Notes: generated from the letters alone by a model not told the origin. Numbered from the stretch's first letter, positions 49,046-60,532 are shown. The stretch: 64,000 nucleotides of DNA from Pelomonas baiyunensis (GCF_043555935.1 NZ_JBIGIB010000001.1:1054001-1118000), one strand, 5' to 3'. Program-made: numbers and translations.

Positions 49046-49339
49046 GTGAACCAGCTTCACCTCCAGGCGCAGATCCAGCAACTCGGTCAAATCCGCTACA
49101 CCCCTGCCGGGCTGATGGCCCTGGATGCCAGCCTCAAGGCTGACTCCGAAGTCATCGAAGCCGGCAAGCCACGCAAGGTCTCTCTAGAGATCAAGGCCGT
49201 GGCGATGGGGGAGGTGGCCCGCCAGTTGCAGGCGTTGGGAGTCGGTGGCAGCGGTTTGTTCCGCGGTTTCCTGACCCACCAACGCAACGGCCGCGGGTTC
49301 ATTGCCCACGTCACCGTGATCGAACCGCTCGCTGCCTGA
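49046..49339 (+). CDS. priB: Primosomal replication protein N (PriB)
   Basis: Small single-stranded-DNA-binding OB-fold protein used in replication restart with PriA. 97 aa from GTG 49046: NQLHLQAQIQQLGQIRYTPAG, VSLEIKAVAMGEVARQLQAL and GFIAHVTVIEPL are the strands of the OB fold. Sequence is divergent as usual for the family, but the position between rpsF and rpsR is diagnostic. Confidence 0.92.
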   Translation: MNQLHLQAQIQQLGQIRYTPAGLMALDASLKADSEVIEAGKPRKVSLEIKAVAMGEVARQLQALGVGGSGLFRGFLTHQRNGRGFIAHVTVIEPLAA

Positions 49340-49383
49340 GACTCGGCACCACTGAATCCGGATAGATTTAACAGAGGTCCAAC

Positions 49384-49674
49384 ATGCCCCCTCTTCGTGG
49401 CAAAGGTCGCTTCTCCAAGGACAAGAAGCCCAAGCGCAACCAACAGTCGTTGCTGTTCCGTCGCAAGCGTTTCTGCCGCTTCACCGTCGCCGGTGTTGAG
49501 CAGATCGACTACAAGGACATCGACACGCTGCGCGATTTCATCGCTGAAAACGGCAAGATCACGCCCGCTCGCCTGACCGGCACGCGCGCTTTCTTCCAGC
49601 GTCAGCTGACGGTGGCCATCAAGCGCGCGCGCTTCCTGGCTCTGCTGCCGTACAGCGACCAGCACAAGGTCTAA
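49384..49674 (+). CDS. rpsR: 30S ribosomal protein S18
   Basis: Partner of S6 on the 30S platform. Core [23 protein letters not shown] and [19 protein letters not shown] are conserved. The 96-aa form has a basic N terminus ([20 protein letters not shown]) as in betaproteobacteria. AGAGG site upstream of ATG 49384. Confidence 0.98.
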   Translation: MPPLRGKGRFSKDKKPKRNQQSLLFRRKRFCRFTVAGVEQIDYKDIDTLRDFIAENGKITPARLTGTRAFFQRQLTVAIKRARFLALLPYSDQHKV

Positions 49675-49686
49675 GGAGCTGACGAC

Positions 49687-50139
49687 ATGCAAGTGATCCT
49701 GCTCGAAAAAGTCGCCAACCTCGGCAACCTCGGCGATGTCGTCAAGGTCAAGGACGGCTACGCCCGTAATTTCCTGATCCCGACCAAGGCCGCTCGTCGC
49801 GCCACCGAAGCCGCGATCAAGGAATTCGAAGCCAAGCGCGCTGAGCTCGAAAAGGCTGCCGCTGAAAAGCTGGCTGCCGCTCAGAAGCTGGGTGAAGCCC
49901 TGGCTGGCAAGACCGTTCGCATCGCCCAGAAGGCCGGTGTTGACGGCCGCCTGTTCGGCTCCGTGACCAATGCCGACATCGCAGATGCCCTGACCAAGAT
50001 CGGTTCGGCTATCGTGAAGTCGCAAGTGCGCCTGCCCAACGGCCCGCTGAAGACCGTGGGCGAGTTCCCGGTCAACGTGGCTGCCCACACCGACGTGGTG
50101 GTGGAAATCACCGTTCAGGTGGTTGCTGAAGCCGAGTGA
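49687..50139 (+). CDS. rplI: 50S ribosomal protein L9
   Basis: Two-domain ribosomal protein joined by a long helix. N-terminal [30 protein letters not shown], helix [20 protein letters not shown] and C-terminal domain [16 protein letters not shown]. 150 aa. Last gene of the operon; a terminator follows. Confidence 0.98.
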   Translation: MQVILLEKVANLGNLGDVVKVKDGYARNFLIPTKAARRATEAAIKEFEAKRAELEKAAAEKLAAAQKLGEALAGKTVRIAQKAGVDGRLFGSVTNADIADALTKIGSAIVKSQVRLPNGPLKTVGEFPVNVAAHTDVVVEITVQVVAEAE

Positions 50140-50204
50140 TCGGTTTCCAGGAAGCTCGCTTCCCCTGATGGCGCGGTGACCTTGGGTCGCCGCAACATCG
50201 AGTG

Positions 50205-50242
50205 AAGGCCGATACCCTCTGGGTTTCGGCCTTCAGCTTTTT
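50205..50242 (+). terminator. Rho-independent terminator after rplI
   Basis: AAGGCCGATACCC and GGGTTTCGGCCTT form a 13-bp stem with one mismatch and a 3-base loop. CAGC and then TTTTT follow. It closes the rpsF-rplI operon 65 bases after the rplI stop. Confidence 0.85.
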
Positions 50243-50296
50243 GGGGCTGAGGTTGTCCCGCCTTGGCCACCGGTTGACCCCAGTCCGTCCACAGCT

Positions 50297-50305
50297 TTAT
50301 CCACA
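50297..50305 (+). promoter_or_regulatory. Perfect DnaA box upstream of dnaB
   Basis: TTATCCACA, the strict DnaA-box consensus, ends 3 bases before the dnaB ATG. A partial second box (GTCCACAG, around 50287-50294) precedes it. No clear -10/-35 was found between the rplI terminator and dnaB. Bound DnaA here could repress or otherwise control helicase expression. Confidence 0.75.
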
Positions 50306-50308
50306 AGC

Positions 50309-51733
50309 ATGTCCGCGATCCTGCCCACCTCTTCGTCTTCCTCTCCGTCCGATGACGAGGTGGCCCGCCTGCGGGTGCCGCCGCATTCGGTGGAGGCCGA
50401 GCAGAGCGTGCTGGGCGGGTTGCTGATCGACAACTCCGCCTGGGACAAGGCCGCCGACTTGTTGACCGAGGGCGACTTCTACCGCTTCGAGCACAAGCAT
50501 GTGTTCGCGGCGGTCGGCAAGCTCATCAACGCGGGCAAGCCGGCTGACGTGGTGACGGTGTTCGACGAGCTCACCTCGGTCGGGCGCGCGGAAGAGTGCG
50601 GTGGCCTGTCGTACCTCAACGCGCTGGCGCAGAGCGTGCCGAGCGCGGCCAACATGCGCCGCTATGCCGAAATCGTTCGGGAGCGGGCCATCCTGCGCAA
50701 GCTGGTGGCCACCAGCGATGAGATCGCCACCGCTGCGATGAACCCGCAAGGCCGTGCCGTCACCCAGATCCTGGACGAGGCCGAAGGCAAGATCTTCAAG
50801 ATCGGCGAAGAAGGCTCACGCAGCCAGCAGGGCTTCCAGAGCATGGACCGCCTGGTGATCGCGCTGATCGACCGCGTCAACGAACTGGCCGAAGCCGGCC
50901 ACCAGGACGTGACCGGCGTTCGCACCGGCTTCTATGACCTGGACAAGCAGACCGCCGGCCTGCAGCCGGGCGACCTCATCGTGCTGGCCGCGCGCCCGTC
51001 CATGGGCAAGACGGCGTTTGCCGTGAACATCGCCGAAAACGTCGCGATCAACGAAGGCTTGCCCGTCGTCATCTACTCCATGGAAATGGGCGCGGCGCAG
51101 CTGGCGTTGCGGATGGTGGGCTCCATCGGCCGCATCGACCAAAGCCACCTGCGCACCGGCCAGCTCAAGGACGACGAGTGGAGCCGCCTGTCGGAAGCCG
51201 TGGACAAGCTGGGCAAGGCCAGCATCTTCATTGACGAGAGCCCCGGCCTGAGTCCTTCGGAAGTGCGGGCGCGCGCGCGGCGGCAGGCGCGCATCTGCGG
51301 TCAGCTGGGCTTGATCGTGATCGACTACCTGCAGCTGATGACCGGCAACGGCGGTGGCAACGAGGAAAACCGAGCCACCGTGCTCGGTGAAATCTCACGG
51401 GGTTTGAAGGCCCTGGCCAAGGAGCTGAAGTGCCCGGTCATTGCGTTGTCGCAGCTGAACCGTTCGGTGGAGCAGCGCCCTGACAAGCGCCCCATGATGT
51501 CTGACCTGCGGGAATCCGGCGCCATCGAGCAGGACGCGGACATCATCATGTTCATCTACCGCGACGAGTACTACACCAAGGACGAGTGCAAGGAGCCGGG
51601 CGTGGCCGAGATCATCGTGGCCAAGCAGCGTAACGGCCCGGTCGGCACGGTGAAGCTGGCCTTCCAGCGCATGCACACCAAGTTCGAGAACCTCGCCCCC
51701 GGCTACGTGGGCGTGGAGCGCGACGAGTACTGA
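50309..51733 (+). CDS. dnaB: Replicative DNA helicase DnaB
   Basis: Hexameric 5'-3' fork helicase. N-terminal primase-interacting domain (RVPPHSVEAEQSVLGGLLID), linker, and RecA-like C-terminal domain with Walker A ARPSMGKTAFAVN, Walker B LIVIDYLQLM and the arginine-finger region EQDADIIMFIYRDEYY. 474 aa. ATG 50309 follows a perfect DnaA box. Downstream is the SOS-controlled radical SAM gene, separately transcribed. Confidence 0.98.
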   Translation: MSAILPTSSSSSPSDDEVARLRVPPHSVEAEQSVLGGLLIDNSAWDKAADLLTEGDFYRFEHKHVFAAVGKLINAGKPADVVTVFDELTSVGRAEECGGLSYLNALAQSVPSAANMRRYAEIVRERAILRKLVATSDEIATAAMNPQGRAVTQILDEAEGKIFKIGEEGSRSQQGFQSMDRLVIALIDRVNELAEAGHQDVTGVRTGFYDLDKQTAGLQPGDLIVLAARPSMGKTAFAVNIAENVAINEGLPVVIYSMEMGAAQLALRMVGSIGRIDQSHLRTGQLKDDEWSRLSEAVDKLGKASIFIDESPGLSPSEVRARARRQARICGQLGLIVIDYLQLMTGNGGGNEENRATVLGEISRGLKALAKELKCPVIALSQLNRSVEQRPDKRPMMSDLRESGAIEQDADIIMFIYRDEYYTKDECKEPGVAEIIVAKQRNGPVGTVKLAFQRMHTKFENLAPGYVGVERDEY

Positions 51734-51798
51734 CGCACGGCTCTGGGATCGGACCGCGCCTGCGGACACTGCGTCCGGCGTGGAGCAGGGCGACAAAA

Positions 51799-51814
51799 CT
51801 GTATATATTTACAG
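51799..51814 (+). promoter_or_regulatory. LexA (SOS) box
   Basis: CTGT-ATATATTT-ACAG is a consensus CTGT-N8-ACAG LexA operator, with flanks AA and TA that extend the match to the 20-base E. coli consensus (two differences). It ends one base before the ATG at 51816 and contains the -10-like TATATT (51804-51809). A start near 51816 would make the message leaderless. Confidence 0.88.
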
Positions 51815-51815
51815 T

Positions 51816-52940
51816 ATGCCGCAAGCCCCCCGACCGATCGCTGCCGCGCAACCGGCCCTGGTGCCCTTGTCTTCCATCAAGGGCCGAGGTGCCGCCACGG
51901 CCATGCCGCACCGCTTCGAGCGCTCAGAGCGCGAGCAGTTCGACGACGGCTGGGGCACCTGGGAGCAGGAGGCCGCCCAAGAGGTGCTGCCGCCCGCCAC
52001 CGAGGTGATCGAGGAGCAGGCGCGGCGCATCCTGTCGAGCAACCAGTCGCCCGACATTTCCTTCGATTACTCCATCAACCCGTACCGGGGCTGCGAGCAC
52101 GGCTGCGTCTACTGCTTTGCGCGGCCCACACACAGCTACCTGAACCTCTCCCCGGGGCTGGATTTCGAAACCCGCCTGGTGGCCAAGATGAATGCGGCCG
52201 AGCGCTTGCGTGAGACCCTGGCGGGCGCGCGCTACGTGCCCAAATCGCTCGTGATCGGCACGGCCACGGATGCCTATCAGCCGATTGAACGCCGCCTGCG
52301 CCTGACCCGGCAGGTGGTGGAGGTGCTGGCCGAAAGCCGGCATCCGTTCTCCGTGGTGACCAAGAGCAGCGGCATCGAGCGCGACCTGGACCTGATCGCG
52401 CCCATGGCTGCGCAAGGGCTGGTGTCGGTCTACGTGTCGGTCACCACGCTCGACAACGACCTGGCCCGCATCCTCGAGCCGCGTGCTGCGGCACCGGCCC
52501 GGCGCTTGCGCACACTGCGCACCTTGGCCGAAGCCGGCGTGCCGGTGGGGGTTAGCGTGTCGCCCATCATTCCATTCATCAACGAGCCTGAGCTGGAACG
52601 CATCCTGGAGGCCGCGGCCGAGGTAGGAGCGCGCAGCGCGTTCAGCATCCCGGTGCGCTTGCCATGGGAGGTGAACCCGTTGTTCCAAGACTGGCTGCAG
52701 CGCCACTTCCCCGACCGCGCAGACCGCGTCATGGCGCGCATCCGCGACATGCGGGGCGGGCAGGACAACGACGCCCGCTTCGGCACCCGCATGACGGGTG
52801 AGGGGCTGTGGGCCGACTTGCTGCGGGCCCGCCTGACGCGCGCCGCGCGCCGGCTGGGCCTAGCCACCGAGCGCCGGCCCGTGCAGTTGGCGCTGTTCCA
52901 GCCGCCCGTGAAGCCCAGTGCGCAGGCCAGCCTGTTCTGA
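51816..52940 (+). CDS. PA0069-family radical SAM protein (SplB-like), SOS-controlled
   Basis: 374-residue radical SAM protein. The cluster motif is C93, C97, C100 in YRGCEHGCVYCFARP. ATDAYQPIERRLRLTRQVVE and VTKSSGIERDLDLI are typical of the COG1533/spore-photoproduct-lyase-like group. The reaction is unknown. The start ATG 51816 is preferred over GTG 51780 because it directly follows a LexA operator, which would be placed inside the coding region otherwise. PA0069 of Pseudomonas aeruginosa is, as I recall, also LexA-regulated, pointing to DNA-damage repair or tolerance. Confidence 0.9.
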   Translation: MPQAPRPIAAAQPALVPLSSIKGRGAATAMPHRFERSEREQFDDGWGTWEQEAAQEVLPPATEVIEEQARRILSSNQSPDISFDYSINPYRGCEHGCVYCFARPTHSYLNLSPGLDFETRLVAKMNAAERLRETLAGARYVPKSLVIGTATDAYQPIERRLRLTRQVVEVLAESRHPFSVVTKSSGIERDLDLIAPMAAQGLVSVYVSVTTLDNDLARILEPRAAAPARRLRTLRTLAEAGVPVGVSVSPIIPFINEPELERILEAAAEVGARSAFSIPVRLPWEVNPLFQDWLQRHFPDRADRVMARIRDMRGGQDNDARFGTRMTGEGLWADLLRARLTRAARRLGLATERRPVQLALFQPPVKPSAQASLF

Positions 52941-52981
52941 CCGAATCGCCTGCAGCCGTTGTCCTGGTGTGTCCGTGCCGT

Positions 52982-54652
52982 TCAGCGGCGGCAGCCAGCC
53001 AGCAGGTCGCGCCCCGGTTGGTAGACGTCGGCCCGCGCACCCACCCAGCCCATGACCGTGTGGAAGAGGTGGTCGTGCGAGGCGGGTTGGTCCCGCAGGG
53101 CCTGCAGGCAGCCGGGCTTGAGCGTGGCCGCCAGCGCGCCGGCTTGCGGCACCCAGAAGATCATGGGCACGTGGGTTTGTTCCTTGGGTGCGATGGCGTA
53201 CGGCATGCCGTGCAGGTACAGGCCGTTCTCGCCCAGCGATTCGCCATGGTCTGACACGTAGAGCATGCCGGCGTCGAACCGTGACGTCTGGGTGCCCAGC
53301 CAGTCAATCGCCCGGGCGAGGAGTCGGTCGGTGGTGGCGATGGTGTTGTCGTAGCCGTTGACCACGCGCTCGCGCGGGCACTGCTGCAACTCATTGCTGC
53401 GGCATTCGGGCTGGAAGGGCTTGAGGTCGGCTGGCGAGCGCTTGAAGTACGCCGGGCCGTGGCTGCCCATCTGGTGCATCACGAGCACCAGGCCGCGTTG
53501 CAGCCGAGCCGGGTCGAGTGCTGCGATGCGGGCGTCCAGTGCGTGCAGCAGCGCTTCGTCGAAGCACTCCTCGCCGTCGCACAAGCCGGCGGGCAGCGGG
53601 GCGGCGCCTGCCGGCAGCTTGGCGGTGAAGCTGTTGGGCACGCGGTCGCACAGGCCCTTGCAGCCGCTTTGGTTGTCCAGCCACAGCACAGCGAGCCCAG
53701 CACGTTGCAGCACGTCCAGCAGGTTCTCCTGCGGCTTGTCGGCGTCGAAATCGGCGCGGCCCTGCGGCGCGAACATGCAAGGCAGCGACGCTGCGGTGGC
53801 GGTGCCGCACGAGCTGACCTGGCGCAGGCTGATCAGTTGGTCGGCCGGCAGCTTCGCCAGCTCCGGGTTGGTCGGGCGCGCATAGCCGTTGAGGCTGAAG
53901 TTCATCGCGCGCGCGGTTTCGCCCACCACCAGCAGCAGCAGCGGGGGCTTGGCCCCGTCCGCACGCGGCAGCAACTGGGCATCGGCCCCGATGACCACCG
54001 GCGGCCCCTTGGGGCCGGACAGGCTGCGCACACCCACAGCGCTGACCGAATACACGGCATTCAGCGGCGTGACCATGTAGCGCAGCGTCTTGTTGTTGCG
54101 CATGGTGGACGACAGCGTTGCGAACACGCTGAGGGCCAGCAGCACCATGGCCAGCAGCCCCAGCGCGAAGGAGCCGAGATTGCCCAACACCCGCTGCCGC
54201 AGGGCCTGCGCCGGTGCGGCGGGGCGGCGCAGCAACCACACGGCGGGCAGCACGCCCAGCGCGAGCAGCGTGGCGGCCAGGCGCCAGCTCAGCAGGTCGC
54301 GCGTCTCGCGCGCGTCGGTTTGCACCATGTTGACCACCATGGTCGGGTCGAACACGATGCCGTACGCGCCGATGAAATAGGCCAGCGCCGCCGCGGACAT
54401 CAGCAGCACCACCAGCGCGCCCTTCACGAATCGCGGCCACGCCAGCAGGCTCAGCACCGCGCCGGTGGCAGCCGTCACCATGCCCACAAAGGCCAGGAGG
54501 AAGCTCAGGCGGCTGCCCGGCATGCCGTGGAGTTGCTGCCAGAGCGGCAGGTTGGCCAGCACGCCCATCCAGAGGCTGCAAAGCCACACCTGGGTCAGCG
54601 GGCGGGTGGTGTCGGGCTGGAACCAGGCCAGCAGGCGCTTGAGCAAGGACAT
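52982..54652 (-). CDS. eptA: Phosphoethanolamine--lipid A transferase (EptA-like)
   Basis: Inner-membrane enzyme that adds phosphoethanolamine to lipid A, usually lowering polymyxin binding. Five N-terminal TM helices (about 15-185), then a periplasmic alkaline-phosphatase-like domain. Nucleophile Thr246 in VGETARAMNF, metal-site motif YVSDHGESLGENG, and paired cysteines (SSCGTATAASLPC, SGCKGLC). ATG 54652 is favoured over ATG 54697, giving 556 aa. Other lipid targets are possible. Downstream of the response regulator but 97 bases away. Confidence 0.92.
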   Translation of the reverse strand: MSLLKRLLAWFQPDTTRPLTQVWLCSLWMGVLANLPLWQQLHGMPGSRLSFLLAFVGMVTAATGAVLSLLAWPRFVKGALVVLLMSAAALAYFIGAYGIVFDPTMVVNMVQTDARETRDLLSWRLAATLLALGVLPAVWLLRRPAAPAQALRQRVLGNLGSFALGLLAMVLLALSVFATLSSTMRNNKTLRYMVTPLNAVYSVSAVGVRSLSGPKGPPVVIGADAQLLPRADGAKPPLLLLVVGETARAMNFSLNGYARPTNPELAKLPADQLISLRQVSSCGTATAASLPCMFAPQGRADFDADKPQENLLDVLQRAGLAVLWLDNQSGCKGLCDRVPNSFTAKLPAGAAPLPAGLCDGEECFDEALLHALDARIAALDPARLQRGLVLVMHQMGSHGPAYFKRSPADLKPFQPECRSNELQQCPRERVVNGYDNTIATTDRLLARAIDWLGTQTSRFDAGMLYVSDHGESLGENGLYLHGMPYAIAPKEQTHVPMIFWVPQAGALAATLKPGCLQALRDQPASHDHLFHTVMGWVGARADVYQPGRDLLAGCRR

Positions 54653-54749
54653 GCGTGTCAACAGAGAAGGCAGTGCCCGCCATTGTCCTTGCGGCACATG
54701 AAGCCCAGCTGCAGCCGGGGCCGGGGGTTCACCCCAGGGTTCTCAGCCG

Positions 54750-56387
54750 TCAGGCCGGTGCGGCTGCCGGCGCGCGCAGCGCAATGCCGCCGGCCGGATG
54801 CCCGCGGCTCGTGGTGTTGGCCATGGGCTTCACGAACCGGGCGTGCAGGGTTTCGATCTGCTCCGACAGCATGGGTGCGCCTTCGATCTTCTCGGCGTGG
54901 CGTTTCAGCACCAGCCCAGCCATGTCGATGAGCTTGGAGTTGCGCGTTTTCTCACCCTGTTGAATGAGCAGTTCCACGGCCACCTTGGCGCTGCCGCGCA
55001 ACGAGTGGCGCATGGCGGTTTCCGCCACGTTGAAGATCTGCTGGTGGCACTCACGGAACTGCTCGGCGGCCGCGACATGGCTTTCGGTCATGGCGACCAG
55101 AATTTCCGTGCTGGCCTTGGTGGCGCAATGGCGCATGCCCAGGCCTTGCAGGATGGGCATCATTTCCTCGAGCTCCACTTCCTGGCTGGACAGTCGAATC
55201 CACAACGCCGTCAGCAGCGACGCAGCTTCCAGGTCGAAGTTGCCCTGGTTGGCGTGTTCGGTGAACTCGCGTGCCACCACCATGGCCTGCCCGACACGGC
55301 GCTCCAGCAGGAACGCCAGGCCCCGGAACACCAGGTCGAAGCGCTGCAAGCGAATCGAGCCCGGCGCGCGCTCCAGCGCGGCGAGCAGGGCGTCGTGGAC
55401 GTACTTGAAGCCTTTGTAGTCCTTGTTGTCGAACCGCATCAAGCCGATCAGCACCAGGCTCAGCATGTCGAACAGCTTGGAGCGCAGGCCTTGCGACATC
55501 GCCCGTTCCAGCATGCGCAGCGCTTCGGCGCGCTCGCCGGCATAAAAGCCCAGCGAGCCGCAGCGCTGCAAGCGCAGCAGGCAGCCGGGCGTGAGCGTTG
55601 CGGCGGTTTGGTAGGTCTTGAGGGCCTCGTGCAGGTCGCCTTGTTCCATCTGCACGTGGCCCATCAGGTCGTGCGAGTCGGCGTAATCGGGCAACTCGCC
55701 GATGAGGTTTTCCAGCGTGCGGCGGGCTGCCTGCAGGTTGCCGCCGGCCACTTCGGTGCGGGCCACGCCCAAGCGCGCCCAGGGCACCGTCTTGGCGGCG
55801 ATGATGGCCTCGTACAGCGTCCGGGCTTCGTCGAAGCGCTTCAGGCGCAGCAGAAGTTCCGCGCCGATGCGGGCGGCATACAGCCAGTACTTGCCGCGCG
55901 CCTCAAAGCGGGCGAGGCACAAGTCGGCAGCGGTCTGGAAGTCTTGGTTCTCAATCGCCTCGAAGATGTCTTTCAGGATGCGCTTGCGCAGCCGCGCGCT
56001 CGCCAGGCGTTCCGCCAGGTTGGCGCTGGTGTAGGGCTTGATCAGGTAAGCGTCGAGTGCGGCTTCCGCGGCTTCGGCCACCTTGGCGTAAGTGGCCTCG
56101 CTCGTCACCATGACGAACACGGTGGAGTAGGGCAGCAGACCTTCGCGGCGCAGTTCGTCCAACAGGTCCTGGCCGGATGTGTCGCTGGTGTCGAAGTGGT
56201 AGTCGCACAGCACGATGTCGTAGGTCTGGTGCTCTAGCATGACCCGGGCATCCTTCACCCGCGAGGTCTGGCGCACCGTGCCCACGCCCAGGTCGCGCAG
56301 TTGCGCGGACATCAGGCTGCGTGAGTTCGCATTGCTGTCGATGATCAACGCCGACGCATCCTGGATGGTGTCGTCCATCAGGAACAT
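54750..56387 (-). CDS. Response regulator with TPR output
   Basis: 545 aa: receiver domain (about 10-125) with acceptor D62 in VLCDYHF, switch residues VMVTSE and K117 in LIKPY, followed by a long helical TPR-type region (ALYEAIIAAKTVPWARLGVA, ADSHDLMGHVQMEQGDLHEA). No DNA-binding or enzymatic output domain is visible. No histidine kinase is next to it, so it is an orphan. The start ATG 56387 follows a perfect AGGAGG site. A candidate sigma-28-like promoter lies upstream. Function unknown; TPR response regulators often act in protein scaffolds for motility or surface behaviour. Confidence 0.88.
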   Translation of the reverse strand: MFLMDDTIQDASALIIDSNANSRSLMSAQLRDLGVGTVRQTSRVKDARVMLEHQTYDIVLCDYHFDTSDTSGQDLLDELRREGLLPYSTVFVMVTSEATYAKVAEAAEAALDAYLIKPYTSANLAERLASARLRKRILKDIFEAIENQDFQTAADLCLARFEARGKYWLYAARIGAELLLRLKRFDEARTLYEAIIAAKTVPWARLGVARTEVAGGNLQAARRTLENLIGELPDYADSHDLMGHVQMEQGDLHEALKTYQTAATLTPGCLLRLQRCGSLGFYAGERAEALRMLERAMSQGLRSKLFDMLSLVLIGLMRFDNKDYKGFKYVHDALLAALERAPGSIRLQRFDLVFRGLAFLLERRVGQAMVVAREFTEHANQGNFDLEAASLLTALWIRLSSQEVELEEMMPILQGLGMRHCATKASTEILVAMTESHVAAAEQFRECHQQIFNVAETAMRHSLRGSAKVAVELLIQQGEKTRNSKLIDMAGLVLKRHAEKIEGAPMLSEQIETLHARFVKPMANTTSRGHPAGGIALRAPAAAPA

Positions 56388-56439
56388 GCAGCCTCCTGAC
56401 GCGGCGCGGGGCCGTGGAAAAGGCTGGAGTGGGCGGTCG

Positions 56440-56490
56440 CAACAATCACAAGGGATTCATCGGAAAGCAATACGGTTGACTTTAGGAGCC
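56440..56490 (-). promoter_or_regulatory. Candidate sigma-28-like promoter for the response regulator
   Basis: On the - strand, TAAAGTCA is followed after 12 bases by TCCGATGA, resembling the flagellar consensus TAAAGTTT-N11-GCCGATAA (six of eight in each half) but with one extra spacer base. It lies about 70-100 bases upstream of the ATG. The match may be chance. Confidence 0.3.
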
Positions 56491-56599
56491 TTTGACAACC
56501 GTTTTCAGATGGTTTACCAGCGTTGCGGGGCGGGGCGTGACTTACGACGCAGGCTGTCCAGGCGCGGCCTGTCCGGGGCCTGTCTGCGTGGGGCGGGCA

Positions 56600-56635
56600 A
56601 GAAGAAGCCGCGAGGCCCGTGAGGCGTCGCGGCTT
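56600..56635 (-). terminator. Rho-independent terminator of dnaJ
   Basis: On the - strand, AAGCCGCGA and TCGCGGCTT form a perfect 9-bp stem around a 13-base loop, followed by CTTCTT. It lies 44 bases after the dnaJ stop and ends the grpE-dnaK-dnaJ transcript. Confidence 0.75.
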
Positions 56636-56678
56636 GGGGTGAGCAGGGTGTCCTGGGGCTGGCCTGAAGCCCCTGCGC

Positions 56679-57827
<1,149 letters not shown>

Positions 57828-57846
57828 GCTCGTCTCTTAAAGCAGC

Positions 57847-57879
57847 AAAGGCCCGGAGGCGTGGGGACGCGTCCGGGCC
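57847..57879 (-). terminator. Hairpin between dnaK and dnaJ
   Basis: On the - strand, GGCCCGGA and TCCGGGCC form an 8-bp stem around a 14-base loop, followed only by TTTGC. Too weak for full termination; likely reduces dnaJ relative to dnaK. Confidence 0.5.
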
Positions 57880-57894
57880 GCGGTCTTGGAGGGC

Positions 57895-59850
<1,956 letters not shown>

Positions 59851-59887
59851 GTTCTTGCTCCTGGTGAATGCTTGGATGTCTTGGATT

Positions 59888-59896
59888 TGTGGATAA
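59888..59896 (-). promoter_or_regulatory. Perfect DnaA box in the grpE-dnaK gap
   Basis: The + strand reads TGTGGATAA, so the - strand carries TTATCCACA, the strict DnaA-box consensus. It lies in the 78-base gap between grpE and dnaK, 38 bases before the dnaK ATG in transcription order. No dnaK-specific promoter is apparent. Confidence 0.7.
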
Positions 59897-59928
59897 CTCG
59901 CGCGCCTTCAAGGGCGGCGGGTTGTGAA

Positions 59929-60453
59929 TTACTTGGGCGCGGCGACCGTGACGAGCGCTGGGCGCAGCACGCGGTCAGCGATCAGGAAGCCCTTTTGCAG
60001 CACGGTCACGACCGTGTTGGACTCCTGCGTCGGCGCCGGCACCATGGAGATGGCCTGGTGCTGGTGCGGGTCGAACTTCGCGCCCTGGCCGGGGTTGATC
60101 TCGACCACCTTGTTGCGCTCCAGCGCGCTGGACAGCTGGCGACGCGTGGCGTGCACGCCTTCCAGCACGGTCTCGACGCTGGCACTCGGCGTGGCGATGG
60201 CCGCTTCCAGGCTGTCCATCACGGGCAGCATGGCTTCGGCAAACGCCTCGACCGCGAACTTGCGGGCCTTGGCCACATCTTCGTCGGCCCGGCGGCGCAC
60301 GTTCTCCACCTCGGCCTTGGCGCGCAGGTAGGCGTCGCTCATCTCGGCCAGGCGGCCTTCGAGCTCGGCGATCTTGATCTCGGGGTTCAGTTCAGCGGCC
60401 GTGGGCTCGGGGGCGCCAGCGGCGTCTTCGGGCAGAGGGGTGTCGGTTGTCAT
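59929..60453 (-). CDS. grpE: Nucleotide exchange factor GrpE
   Basis: DnaK exchange factor. Acidic disordered N terminus, long dimerisation helix ([32 protein letters not shown]) and a C-terminal beta domain ([32 protein letters not shown]). 174 aa. First gene behind the sigma-32 promoter. Confidence 0.98.
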   Translation of the reverse strand: MTTDTPLPEDAAGAPEPTAAELNPEIKIAELEGRLAEMSDAYLRAKAEVENVRRRADEDVAKARKFAVEAFAEAMLPVMDSLEAAIATPSASVETVLEGVHATRRQLSSALERNKVVEINPGQGAKFDPHQHQAISMVPAPTQESNTVVTVLQKGFLIADRVLRPALVTVAAPK

Positions 60454-60456
60454 GGC

Positions 60457-60480
60457 AAAAAAGGTCGGAACCGCGCCGAC
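60457..60480 (-). terminator. Terminator-like hairpin overlapping the grpE heat-shock promoter
   Basis: On the - strand, GTCGG and CCGAC (60480-60464) enclose a 7-base loop and are followed by C and TTTTTT, then the grpE ATG four bases later. Transcripts from the upstream S4 gene could stop here. Transcripts from the sigma-32 promoter start inside it and cannot form the full stem. Confidence 0.5.
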
Positions 60481-60506
60481 ATGGGGCGCGATATCCGGGT
60501 TTCAAG
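60479..60506 (-). promoter_or_regulatory. Sigma-32 (RpoH) promoter of grpE-dnaK-dnaJ
   Basis: On the - strand, CTTGAAA (60506-60500), a 13-base spacer and CCCCATGT (60486-60479) match the RpoH consensus CTTGAAA-N13-CCCCATNT in every specified base. The start would be near 60472, some 20 bases before the grpE ATG. Confidence 0.93.
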
Positions 60507-60532
60507 AGGGGTTTTGAAAAAAGTCGCCCGAA

